Assembly (NCBI RefSeq): GCF_900116495.1
Contig: NZ_FPAY01000003.1
Span: forward strand, 248,001 to 312,000
Length of the DNA: 64,000 nucleotides
Direction of reading: 5' to 3'
DNA from: Arthrobacter sp. ov118
Lineage (GTDB): Bacteria; Actinomycetota; Actinomycetes; Actinomycetales; Micrococcaceae
Part shown: piece after piece, positions 7,973 through 15,337 of the stretch
Layout of the letters: each line of letters opens with the position of its first letter
Position numbering within the stretch: position 1 is the first letter of the stretch
Position numbers and translations under genes: made by a program
Notes under the pieces: model-generated
The model's input: the letters and a program-made list of their open reading frames with translations, nothing else
Told to the model about the DNA's origin: nothing
Database searches by the model: none

Positions 7973-8743
7973 CTAGGGCTGGCCCGGGAGCTTGGCCGGC
8001 ACGACATCCGGCAGGGTGGGCGTCGCGTTTCCAGGGGTGCTGGGCAGGTCCTTGCCGTTGCCGTTGCCCTTTCCGTCCTTTTGGTCCGGCGCTCCAGGAA
8101 TCCCGGGTGTCACCGGCCGCTGCCCGGGCGTCGGCAGTATGCCGTCCCTGCCGACGGCGGGCGGGGCCGTTGGCGCCGTGGCCGGCCGCGTCTTTCCGTC
8201 AGACGAAACGCCCCGGCTGGCCTTGCTGGACGTGGCCGTCCCGGCCGCCGGACCACCGGGGTTCCCGGTCGCTGCCGCAGTGGCGCCCGGGACCGGAATG
8301 GCCGGAACATCGCTCGGCGACGGCTGGACATGCTCAGGGGCCGGAGCGGGATGCACCGCCGGATGGAAAATGACCCCGACCGTGCGGCTGACGCTGTGCC
8401 GGAAGTCCTCGCTGGAAGCGGCCACGGCCCCTGCGCCCAGGCTCATCGCCCCGATCACGGCGCCACCGACGATCGCGAGGCGGCGCTTCCGGCCCCTCCG
8501 CCGGTCTTCCAGGCTCACGACGGCGGCGTCAGGCCCGGCTTCCGCTGGGACCGGCACGGTGTAACCGGGCGCCCCGGTGGCGAGCAGCGCTGCCAGGTCG
8601 GCGCGGGGCGCGGGCGCCTGATCCGGGACCACAGCGCGGAGCTGTTCCAGCGCGCTGCGAAGCTCGGCCGCGGTTTCGAGACCGGAGTCGCTCAGCATCG
8701 CCTGGATGCTGCCGTGCTGCTGAGGGTCGCGGGTGCCCGTCAT
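7973..8743 (-). CDS. Membrane protein with long Pro-rich tail, likely anti-sigma partner of the ECF sigma factor
   Basis: 256 aa. The cytoplasmic N-terminus (~90 residues) is followed by a basic stretch RRRGRKRR and a single membrane segment LAIVGGAVIGAMSLGAGAVAA (about 96-116). The remaining ~140 residues are a Pro/Ala/Gly-rich, low-complexity, probably extracytoplasmic tail (VPAIPVPG, TPGIPGAPD, PTLPDVVPAK). Its ATG overlaps the end of the upstream sigma gene by 4 bp, the usual arrangement of sigma/anti-sigma pairs, but no zinc anti-sigma HxxxCxxC motif is visible. Anti-sigma function is inferred from topology and position. Confidence 0.6.
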   Translation of the reverse strand: MTGTRDPQQHGSIQAMLSDSGLETAAELRSALEQLRAVVPDQAPAPRADLAALLATGAPGYTVPVPAEAGPDAAVVSLEDRRRGRKRRLAIVGGAVIGAMSLGAGAVAASSEDFRHSVSRTVGVIFHPAVHPAPAPEHVQPSPSDVPAIPVPGATAAATGNPGGPAAGTATSSKASRGVSSDGKTRPATAPTAPPAVGRDGILPTPGQRPVTPGIPGAPDQKDGKGNGNGKDLPSTPGNATPTLPDVVPAKLPGQP

Positions 8744-9288
8744 GATGCTGCGTGGTCCTTTTCGGTTACGAGTTCGCGCAGGGCACTTAGCCCGCGGCGC
8801 TGGAGTTGTTTGATGGCACCCGGCGACTTGTCCATGATGCCGGCCACCTGATCGATGGAGAGGTCCGCGACGATGCGCAGGACCAGGACTTCCCGTTGCT
8901 CCTCATTGAGCCTTGCGAGAGTGTCGGAGATTCCGCTCAGGGATCCCAGGACCTCGTCCTCGGCGGATGCCGCGTACCGCTCGTCGTTCAGCGGATCGTA
9001 CTCGGCCAGGTGCGGGGTGCGTTCCGCCCGCCGTCGGTGGTCGACCAGCCGGGCGTGCGCGACGGAGAAAATAAACGTCCGCAGTCCACTGTGTCCACCG
9101 GTGACGCCGGCCAGTTTCGGCAGGACGTCCACGAAGACGTCCTGGGTCAGGGCCTCTGCGTCGTCCACGCCCCGGGCCCGGAAGTAACCCAGGACAGCCG
9201 GGGAAATGGCCGCGTACACGGCGCTGAAACCTGATGGGTCACCAGCTAATGCGGCTGACAATTCGTCGTCGCTTAGCTGCTGTGCCAA
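8740..9288 (-). CDS. ECF-type RNA polymerase sigma factor
   Basis: 182 aa with sigma-70 region 2 (VYAAISPAVLGYFRARGVDDAEALTQDVFVDV, then LRTFIFSVAHARLVDHRRR) and region 4 (LARLNEEQREVLVLRIVADLSIDQVAGIMDKSPGAIKQLQRR). The start is TTG at 9286-9288, with AGGA about 8 bases upstream. It directs polymerase to a stress or envelope regulon and is translationally coupled to the membrane protein that follows. A secreted Pro/Ala-rich protein lies upstream on the same strand and could be a target, but no shared promoter motif was proven. Confidence 0.88.
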   Translation of the reverse strand: MAQQLSDDELSAALAGDPSGFSAVYAAISPAVLGYFRARGVDDAEALTQDVFVDVLPKLAGVTGGHSGLRTFIFSVAHARLVDHRRRAERTPHLAEYDPLNDERYAASAEDEVLGSLSGISDTLARLNEEQREVLVLRIVADLSIDQVAGIMDKSPGAIKQLQRRGLSALRELVTEKDHAAS

Positions 9289-9311
9289 GAGGCTGTCCTT
9301 CCGTTACCGCC

Positions 9312-9347
9312 GGGGTGCGGCCCACGCAAGCCTAGCGGCCGCACCCC
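9312..9347 (-). terminator. Hairpin between the secreted-protein gene and the sigma gene
   Basis: A perfect 11-bp GC-rich stem (9312-9322 with 9337-9347) with a 14-nt loop. There is no T-run, so it may attenuate rather than end transcription between the two genes. Confidence 0.4.
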
Positions 9348-9412
9348 CGGGACCTCCAAAGTGAAGTCCCTACTTGCAGACCCTTGCCGGGTCACTGCTC
9401 AGTAGCCGAGTG

Positions 9413-9958
9413 CTACTTTTCGTGCCGGGGCAGTTCGACGCCCGGTGCGGCGGGAACGGCCGGGGTTGCCGGAACCGCGGGGGTTGCCGGTTCGCCGTTG
9501 GTGCCCGGAACGGCCGGGGTGGCGGGAACGGCCGGAACAGCGGCATGCACGTTGGCGTTGACGTTGGCGTGCGCCGAGCCGGCAGCGCCCTTGGCGTTGG
9601 CGTTGCTCTTGACGGTGGCGCCCTCCTTTGAGTCAACGGAGCCGTCGACGGAGCCCTCGGCGGCACCCTCGGCGCCGTCGGCGTCAGTGTTGCTCTCGGC
9701 GTCGCCCTTGACGGAGTCCTTGTCCGAACCGTCAGTCGACGGGGAAGCCGGAATCGCGGGAACGGCCGGCTTGGCCGGGAGTGTCGGGCTTGCCGGGACC
9801 GCGGGGGTGGCCGGCGTAGCGCGGTTTACTTCAAGCTGCTGGGTGCTGGACGTTTGCGCCGCGTTGGCCAGTCCGATGCCGGAGAATCCTCCGACTGCCA
9901 GGATGGCGGCGCCGACAGCAATCTTGGTGGTCTTGCTAACACTCTTCATAAGAGACAT
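9413..9958 (-). CDS. Secreted Pro/Ala/Val-rich low-complexity protein
   Basis: About 181 aa. The N-terminus MSLMKSVSKTTKIAVGAAIL continues to a signal peptide ending near GLANAAQ (likely cut at ANA-AQ). The mature part has repeated A-T-P-A-V-P type motifs at both ends flanking an acidic Ser/Asp/Glu centre, and ends in PRHEK without a sorting signal or anchor. I do not recognise a family. Composition suggests an extended cell-wall or matrix protein. An upstream TTG would add 17 residues without a signal-like start; AAAGGA lies just before the chosen ATG, and ATG 9949 is also possible. It sits directly upstream of the ECF sigma gene. Confidence 0.65.
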   Translation of the reverse strand: MSLMKSVSKTTKIAVGAAILAVGGFSGIGLANAAQTSSTQQLEVNRATPATPAVPASPTLPAKPAVPAIPASPSTDGSDKDSVKGDAESNTDADGAEGAAEGSVDGSVDSKEGATVKSNANAKGAAGSAHANVNANVHAAVPAVPATPAVPGTNGEPATPAVPATPAVPAAPGVELPRHEK

Positions 9959-10034
9959 ACATCCTTTGTTTTTTGTTGGAGGGCTGACTGGAGCCTGATG
10001 GGCAGTCAACAGACCGCTCTCGCCTTTGAAGGCA

Positions 10035-10123
10035 GGCCGGCGCCCAATGGGGGGCGGGCGCCGGCCGGCGCTAACAGCGGAAGGCCGCCCGGAAGCCTCA
10101 TGGGGGGTTCAGCTCCGGGCGGC
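10035..10123 (-). promoter_or_regulatory. Two tandem GC-rich hairpins in the leader of the secreted-protein gene
   Basis: An 11-bp stem (10035-10045 with 10056-10066) and a 10-bp stem (10084-10093 with 10114-10123) stand in tandem 80-165 bases upstream of the start at 9958. Neither matches a riboswitch core I know. They could be an attenuator, an mRNA stabiliser or protein-binding sites. The rest of 10124-10221 shows a GGGGC/GCCCC stem and a pyrimidine-rich tract but no gene. Confidence 0.4.
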
Positions 10124-10221
10124 GCTTACAAAGGAGTAATCGCTGGGGCAGGCCGAAAGGTTACGCCCCAATTGAAATTTTCTTCTTTCTTTTTCCCGGC
10201 CAGCGCTGCTGGGCCTAAACG

Positions 10222-10262
10222 ACGACGGCGGGCTCCCTCACCGGAGGACCCGCAGCCGTCGT
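10222..10262 (-). terminator. Hairpin terminator after acdS
   Basis: Stem ACGACGGC with GCCGTCGT, extended by GCGGG/CCCGC, 60 bp beyond the stop of the minus-strand acdS. The T-run is weak. The same ACGACGGC-type stem recurs at 12140-12185. Confidence 0.55.
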
Positions 10263-10321
10263 AGCCCAGGCGTGCCATAACGGGAGTGGCCTCACGATAG
10301 GCAGCGGGGACCGGCGCCTCG

Positions 10322-11332
10322 TCAGGATCGGAAGAGCCCGCTGTAGGCATTGAGGGCGATCTGGCCACCCAGATGCGCGTAGAGGACGTTGCTGCCGGCC
10401 GGAATGTCCCGGCTTTTCACGAGGTCGATTAGTCCGGCGAGGGACTTGCCCTCGTAGACGGGGTCGGTGATCATCGCTTCGAGCGAGGCGCCAAGGCGGA
10501 TGGCTTCGAGGGTGGATTCGACGGGAATGCCGTACAGGTCCCCGGCCCAGCCTTCCAGAACGTTAATTTCGTCGTCGCGGAGCTCCCGGCCCAGCCCGAT
10601 GAGTTCGGCGGTGTTGCGGGCGATGCGTTCCACCTGCTCACGGGTCTTCTGCAGGGTTGCCGAGGCGTCGATGCCGATCACGCGGCGCGGCTTGTCCTGG
10701 CCGGCAAAGCCCGCGATCATGCCGGCGTGCGTGGAGCCCGTGACGGTGCAGACCACAATGGTGTCGAAGAATACGCCGAGCTCCCGCTCCTGCTGTTCCA
10801 CCTCATAGGCCCAGTTGGCGAAGCCCAGGCCGCCTAGCCTGTGGTCGGACCCGCCGGCCGGGATCGCGTAGGGCTTACCGCCGGCGGCCTTGACCTCTTC
10901 GATCGCATTTTCCCAGCTGCCGCGGATGCCGATGTCGAAGCCGGCGCTGTCCAGCCGGACGTCGGCGCCCATGATGCGCGAGAGCAGGATGTTGCCGACG
11001 CGATCGGACAGCGGGTCAGGCCAGTCGACCCAGTTCTCCTGGACCAGGCGGGCCTTGAGGCCGAGTTTCGCAGCCACCGCCGCAACTTGGCGGGTGTGGT
11101 TGGACTGATAGCCGCCGATGGAGACGAGCGTGTCCGCGCCCTGCGCCAGGGCATCCGGGACGAAATACTCCAGCTTGCGGGTCTTGTTGCCGCCAAACGC
11201 GAGGCCGCTGTTGACGTCCTCCCGCTTGGCCCAGATCTGGGCGCCGCCCAGGTGGGCGCTGAGCCGCGGCAGCGGATGGATGGGGCTGGGGCCGAACATC
11301 AGGGGGTAGCGCTCAAAGTCGGTGATGGCCAT
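10322..11332 (-). CDS. acdS: 1-aminocyclopropane-1-carboxylate (ACC) deaminase
   Basis: 336 aa, tryptophan-synthase-beta fold PLP enzyme. FERYPLMFGPSPIHPLPRLS and SGLAFGGNKTRKLEY (PLP Lys50) match ACC deaminases. The residues that separate ACC deaminase from D-cysteine desulfhydrase have the deaminase state: Tyr293-Glu294 in TDPVYEGKS and Leu321 in YAHLGG. It turns ACC into 2-oxobutyrate and ammonia, a trait of plant-associated bacteria that lowers plant ethylene. The start at 11332 has GAAGGA upstream; a longer in-frame extension only shadows the divergent regulator gene. The GntR gene is transcribed away from it, as reported for actinobacterial acdS. Confidence 0.9.
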   Translation of the reverse strand: MAITDFERYPLMFGPSPIHPLPRLSAHLGGAQIWAKREDVNSGLAFGGNKTRKLEYFVPDALAQGADTLVSIGGYQSNHTRQVAAVAAKLGLKARLVQENWVDWPDPLSDRVGNILLSRIMGADVRLDSAGFDIGIRGSWENAIEEVKAAGGKPYAIPAGGSDHRLGGLGFANWAYEVEQQERELGVFFDTIVVCTVTGSTHAGMIAGFAGQDKPRRVIGIDASATLQKTREQVERIARNTAELIGLGRELRDDEINVLEGWAGDLYGIPVESTLEAIRLGASLEAMITDPVYEGKSLAGLIDLVKSRDIPAGSNVLYAHLGGQIALNAYSGLFRS

Positions 11333-11390
11333 CGTCGGTCCTTCGGTAGGGGTCTGGCAGCGCAACAGGATGAAATCAAAACAAGCGAAA

Positions 11391-11404
11391 TGCAATATAT
11401 TGCA
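11391..11404. promoter_or_regulatory. Perfect 14-bp palindrome between acdS and its GntR regulator
   Basis: TGCAATATATTGCA is self-complementary and lies 59 bp before the acdS start. The sequence TGCAACATATCG on the minus strand near the regulator start (11463-11474) looks like a related half-site. This fits GntR/FCD operators; binding is inferred. Confidence 0.5.
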
Positions 11405-11451
11405 CTGTCCAATCGAGCCATTGTCCGTCTTAAGACCGCCCCTCGGCAAGA

Positions 11452-11470
11452 GCGATATACGATATGTTGC
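11452..11470 (+). promoter_or_regulatory. Probable leaderless promoter/operator of the GntR gene
   Basis: TACGAT (11458-11463) is a TANNNT -10 box exactly 7 nt before the ATG at 11471, and no SD is present. The interval GATATACGATATGTTGC also contains the half-site related to the palindrome at 11391, suggesting autoregulation. Confidence 0.4.
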
Positions 11471-12121
11471 ATGCCCGTACCCGCCCTCCACGGAGTCCAT
11501 AAGAGGACCCTGCTCCGGGACAACGTCTTTGACTCGATCCGGAACGCGATCGTCGACGGCACCCTGGCGCCTGGGGAACGGCTGAAGGACACCGAGCTGG
11601 AAGCGTGGCTGGGCGTCAGCCGAACGCCGATCCGGGAGGCTCTGCTCCGGCTGGAACGCGCCGGCCTGGTGATTGCGCTGCCGGGGAAGGCCACCATCGT
11701 CGCCCCCTACGACCAGGCGTCGACCGTCAGCGCCCAGCAGGTGGTCGCGGGGTTGCACGAGCTGGCCGCACGCCTGGCCGTTCCGCTCCTGACCGAGGAC
11801 GATATTTCCGTAATGGACGAGGCCAATACACGCTTCGAACAGGCCCTGCAGCACGCCGACGTCGAGTCGGCACTCCGCGCCGATGACGATTTCCACGCCG
11901 TCTTTGTAACGGTCAGCGCGAACCCGGTGCTCCACGAGCTCCTGGAGCAAACCACGCCCGTCCTGCGCCGGGTGGAGCGGATGCGCTTCGGCTCCTTTGC
12001 GGCCCGGGAATCGGTGGCCCAGCACGCGGAGATCATCAGGCTCTCCCGCCTCGGCGACGCCGAGGCTGCCGGCAGGGCGTGTCGGGAGAATTGGCTCTCG
12101 CTGGGCCTCGCAGGCCAGTAG
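11471..12121 (+). CDS. GntR-family (FCD) regulator, probably of acdS
   Basis: 216 aa. The N-terminal winged helix carries DNVFDSIRNAIVDGTLAPGE and LGVSRTPIREALLRLERAGL. The C-terminal all-helical FCD domain has the metal/ligand-site histidine region DDDFHAVFVTVSANPVLHEL. It is divergent from acdS; GntR-type neighbours of acdS are known in Actinobacteria, whereas proteobacteria usually use an Lrp-type AcdR. The start at 11471 follows a -10 box at leaderless distance; a longer open frame upstream lies over acdS and is rejected. Confidence 0.83.
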   Translation: MPVPALHGVHKRTLLRDNVFDSIRNAIVDGTLAPGERLKDTELEAWLGVSRTPIREALLRLERAGLVIALPGKATIVAPYDQASTVSAQQVVAGLHELAARLAVPLLTEDDISVMDEANTRFEQALQHADVESALRADDDFHAVFVTVSANPVLHELLEQTTPVLRRVERMRFGSFAARESVAQHAEIIRLSRLGDAEAAGRACRENWLSLGLAGQ

Positions 12122-12139
12122 CGAGGGCGCAGCCTAACG

Positions 12140-12185
12140 ACGACGGCGGCGGGCCGCCCTTCCCAGGGTGACCCGCCGCCGTCGT
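12140..12185. terminator. Bidirectional terminator between the GntR gene and purA
   Basis: A perfect 14-bp stem (12140-12153 with 12172-12185) lies between convergent genes. A small tandem repeat of AGTCAGTATC at 12203-12228 abuts the purA stop codon. Confidence 0.7.
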
Positions 12186-12221
12186 ACGTGAACCTTATGC
12201 GTCAGTCAGTATCAGTCAGTA

Positions 12222-13511
12222 TCAGTCAAGGATCAAATCGTTGACCACGATCGTCTGGTCGCGGTCCGGTCCGACGCCGATCGCGGAGAACCGTGTGCCG
12301 GAGAGCTTCTCCAGGGCAAGGACGTAGTTCCGGGCGTTTTCCGGCAGGTCCTCCAGGGTGCGGGCGCCGGTGATGTCCTCGGTCCAGCCCTCGAAGTATT
12401 CGAAGATCGGCTTGGCGTGGTGGAACTCGGTCTGGGTCATGGGCATTTCGTCGTGCCGCACGCCGTCGACGTCGTAGGCGACGCAGACCGGGATCTGCTC
12501 GATGCCCGTGAGCACGTCCAGCTTGGTGACGAAGTAGTCCGTGAAGCCGTTGACCCGGGAGGCGTGCCGGGCCAGAACGGCGTCGTACCAGCCGCAGCGG
12601 CGGGGACGGCCGGTGTTGACACCGAACTCGCCGCCGGTCTTCTGCAGGTACATGCCCATCTCGTCGAACAGTTCGGTGGGGAACGGCCCGGCACCGACGC
12701 GCGTGGTGTACGCCTTGATGATGCCGATGGAGCGCGAGATCCGGGTGGGTCCGATGCCGGAGCCCACGGAGGCGCCGCCCGCAGTCGGGTTCGAGGACGT
12801 GACGAACGGGTAGGTGCCGTGGTCGACGTCGAGGAACGTGGCCTGGCCGCCCTCCATCAGGACCACCTTGCCCTCGTCCAGCGCCGTGTTCAGGACGTAG
12901 GTGCTGTCGATGACCAGCGGGCGGAGCCGCTCGGCGAAGGACAGGAAGTACTCCACGATCTCGTCCACCTCGATGTCGCGGCGGTTATAGACCTTGACCA
13001 GGAGTTCGTTCTTCTGCCGCAGCGAGCCTTCGACCTTCTGCCGCAGGATGGAGGCGTCGAAGACGTCCTGGACGCGGATGCCCAGGCGGGCCACCTTGTC
13101 CATGTAGGCCGGACCGATGCCGCGGCCGGTGGTGCCGATGGCGCGGCTGCCCAGGAAACGCTCGGTGACTTTGTCCAGGACCTGGTGGTAGGGAGCCACG
13201 AGGTGGGCGTTGGCGGAGACGCGGAGCCGTGAGGTGTCAGCGCCGCGGGCCTCGAGCCCGTCGATTTCCTGGAACAGGGCTTCCAGGTTCACCACGCAGC
13301 CGTTGCCGATGATCGGAACCGCGTTCGGGCTCAGGATGCCGGCAGGAAGGAGCTTGAGCTCATACTTCTCACCGCCTACGACGACGGTATGCCCGGCGTT
13401 GTTGCCGCCGTTGGGCTTGACGACGTAGTCAACGCGGCCGCCGAGCAGGTCGGTGGCCTTTCCTTTGCCTTCGTCGCCCCACTGGGCTCCGACGATCACG
13501 ATTGCTGGCAT
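12222..13511 (-). CDS. purA: Adenylosuccinate synthetase
   Basis: 429 aa, normal length. It begins MPAIVIVGAQWGDEGKGKAT with the GDEGKGK P-loop, then NGGNNAGHTVV, TTGRGIGPAYMDK and TRVGAGPFPTEL. It joins IMP and aspartate with GTP in the first committed step of AMP synthesis. The start at 13511 is chosen over a longer frame because GGGGGAGGA lies just upstream and the catalytic N-terminus of PurA starts here. It is monocistronic and converges with the GntR gene. Confidence 0.96.
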   Translation of the reverse strand: MPAIVIVGAQWGDEGKGKATDLLGGRVDYVVKPNGGNNAGHTVVVGGEKYELKLLPAGILSPNAVPIIGNGCVVNLEALFQEIDGLEARGADTSRLRVSANAHLVAPYHQVLDKVTERFLGSRAIGTTGRGIGPAYMDKVARLGIRVQDVFDASILRQKVEGSLRQKNELLVKVYNRRDIEVDEIVEYFLSFAERLRPLVIDSTYVLNTALDEGKVVLMEGGQATFLDVDHGTYPFVTSSNPTAGGASVGSGIGPTRISRSIGIIKAYTTRVGAGPFPTELFDEMGMYLQKTGGEFGVNTGRPRRCGWYDAVLARHASRVNGFTDYFVTKLDVLTGIEQIPVCVAYDVDGVRHDEMPMTQTEFHHAKPIFEYFEGWTEDITGARTLEDLPENARNYVLALEKLSGTRFSAIGVGPDRDQTIVVNDLILD

Positions 13512-13777
13512 GGGATCCTCCCCCATTCGTTCGGGCCGAACTGCGTGAATGACCAAATGGTCACCGCAGGTCAGCGCCGTTCATGAGAATGCCCCGAATC
13601 TACCGCTGTGCTCCTGCCCAACGCCAGAGTTCCGGGGCTCTTACCACCCAAGTTTAGCCGAAAACGGTTCCTGGCATCGGTTTGGGTCCTGGCGTGGACG
13701 CGGCATCATCGATCGGGGCATTTTCGACACATAGCGGGCTCGACTTGCGGGAGGTCCCGGCGTGGAATTAAGTGAGA

Positions 13778-13900
13778 GTGACCATCCCGAGCGGCCGAGG
13801 GACCTGGACCGTTGACGCCGCAGCAACCCTGCCGGACGCCGCCTGCCCACCAGCGGGCAGCGTGACCGGCACCGGTGCTACCGCCAGGACCGATGGAAAG
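13778..13900 (+). ncRNA. SAM-I (S-box) riboswitch of the MetE-core gene
   Basis: P1 CCATC at 13782-13786 pairs with GATGG at 13892-13896. Between them lie CGAGCGGCCGAGGGACCTGG, TGACGCC, GCAACC, and GGTGCTACCGCCAGGAC. It is the best match of the three copies to the S-box pattern. The AAAGGA SD begins right after P1, 12 nt before the ATG at 13909, so P1 formation could block ribosome access. A weak promoter (TTGCGG, 17 nt, TTAAGT) precedes it. The 260 bp upstream to purA hold no gene. Confidence 0.92.
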
Positions 13901-13908
13901 GAAACGCC

Positions 13909-15138
13909 ATGTCGCCGAACACCACATCAGGGTCCCAGAACACCGACCATATCCGGGTCACCCACGCCGGTTCTCTGCCGCGCACGCCCGAGCTGATCGC
14001 CGCGAACGAGGCCAAGGAAGCTGATGGCCTGACGCCCGAGTTCCTGGACCTGCTGAAAACGTCCGTGGGGGACGTCGTCCAGCTCCAAAAGGATCTTGGC
14101 ATCGACATCCCCAACGACGGCGAGTACGGGCACACGATGTCCAGCTCCGTGGACTACGGCGCCTGGTGGAACTACTCCTTTTCCCGGCTGGGCGGCTTGG
14201 CACCGACCGATGTGGACCGCTGGGCCGACGCCAAGGTGCACCGTTCCTCCCCGGGCCACATTGTCCTGACGTCCTTTCCCGACCGCCGGGACCGGCAGAA
14301 GTTCAATGACGCCTACAACGACCCTTCCTCGGGGATCCTGGCCCACCGCCGTGCCGTCACACAGCCCAAGATCGCGGGACCCCTGACGTACACGGGCCAG
14401 GACCTGGTGAACTCGGACATCGCCAACCTCAAGGCGGGCATGGCCGTAGCGGGCCTCACGGAAGGGTTCGTCGCCTCCCTCTCCCCCGGCTCCTGCGCGC
14501 GCGTGGCCAACGAGTACTACCAGAGCGACGAGGAACTTCTCTATGCCTGCGCCGACGCGATGCGCGAGGAATATAAAGCCATCATCGACGCCGGCCTGAC
14601 GGTCCAGCTCGACGACCCGTCCCTGGCCGAGAGCTGGGACCAGATCAATCCCGAGCCGAGCCTCGAGGACTACCTGAAGTTCATCCAACTCCGGGTCGAG
14701 GCCACGAACTGGGCGCTGCGCGACCTGCCGCAGGACAAGATCCGGCTGCACGTGTGCTGGGGTTCCTGGCACGGCCCGCACACCACGGACATTCCCTTCG
14801 CGGACATCATCGGATCTGTTCTCCAGGTCAACGCCGGCGGCTACTCCTTCGAAGCGGCCAACGTCCGGCACGAACACGAGTGGCGGGTCTGGGAAGACAC
14901 CAAGCTCCCCGAGGGCAAGGTGATCATCCCCGGCGTCGTGTCCCATGCCACCAACGTGGTGGAACATCCCGACCTCGTCGCCGACCGGATCGTGCGCTTC
15001 GCGGACCTCGTGGGCCGTGAAAACGTGGTCGCCTCGACCGACTGCGGACTGGGCGGCAGGGTGCATCCGCAGATTGCCTTTGCCAAGCTGGAGGCCCTCG
15101 GCGAAGGGGCGCGCCGCGCCACCAAGCGCCTCTGGTAG
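13909..15138 (+). CDS. MetE-core (cobalamin-independent methionine synthase C-terminal domain) methyltransferase
   Basis: 409 aa, about half of MetE: only the catalytic zinc barrel is present. The four zinc ligands can be placed as His281 and Cys283 (LHVCWGSWHG), Glu315 (GGYSFEAAN) and Cys379 (ASTDCGLGGR), matching His641, Cys643, Glu665 and Cys726 of E. coli MetE. The N-terminal RVTHAGSLPRTPEL is typical of these stand-alone cores. Relatives include folate-independent methionine synthases (Mes families), epoxyalkane:CoM transferases and S-box-controlled YxjG/YxjH of Bacillus. The S-box makes methyl transfer to homocysteine the best guess. The methyl donor is unknown, and no MesX-like (DUF1852) or corrinoid partner is adjacent. 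Confidence 0.82.
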   Translation: MSPNTTSGSQNTDHIRVTHAGSLPRTPELIAANEAKEADGLTPEFLDLLKTSVGDVVQLQKDLGIDIPNDGEYGHTMSSSVDYGAWWNYSFSRLGGLAPTDVDRWADAKVHRSSPGHIVLTSFPDRRDRQKFNDAYNDPSSGILAHRRAVTQPKIAGPLTYTGQDLVNSDIANLKAGMAVAGLTEGFVASLSPGSCARVANEYYQSDEELLYACADAMREEYKAIIDAGLTVQLDDPSLAESWDQINPEPSLEDYLKFIQLRVEATNWALRDLPQDKIRLHVCWGSWHGPHTTDIPFADIIGSVLQVNAGGYSFEAANVRHEHEWRVWEDTKLPEGKVIIPGVVSHATNVVEHPDLVADRIVRFADLVGRENVVASTDCGLGGRVHPQIAFAKLEALGEGARRATKRLW

Positions 15139-15337
15139 CGACTGCCGGGCCGCCGGGGCTTGGGAGAGTGATGGGGGCGGCTCTGCATTTCGGGGGGCTT
15201 GATAGACTGATATGGATCGACCAGGAATCGGTCCACACCACATTTTCAAACCACACCATTGTTCTGCATGGCCGGTATCCGGCGTGCCCGCATCCGGTGT
15301 GGCAGCTTTGCCAATCCCGCAGGAGACCCAGCAACAT

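Noticed and set aside
7880..8851. 323-codon plus-strand frame over the ECF partner gene
   Set aside because: Arg/Gly-rich shadow frame; the minus-strand gene has a membrane segment and a 4-bp overlap with the sigma gene.
10322..11332. D-cysteine desulfhydrase instead of ACC deaminase
   Set aside because: The diagnostic Glu294 and Leu321 are in the ACC-deaminase state.
10322..12025. 567-codon reading of acdS
   Set aside because: The N-terminal 230 codons are antisense to the GntR gene and unrelated to ACC deaminase; ATG 11332 has an SD.
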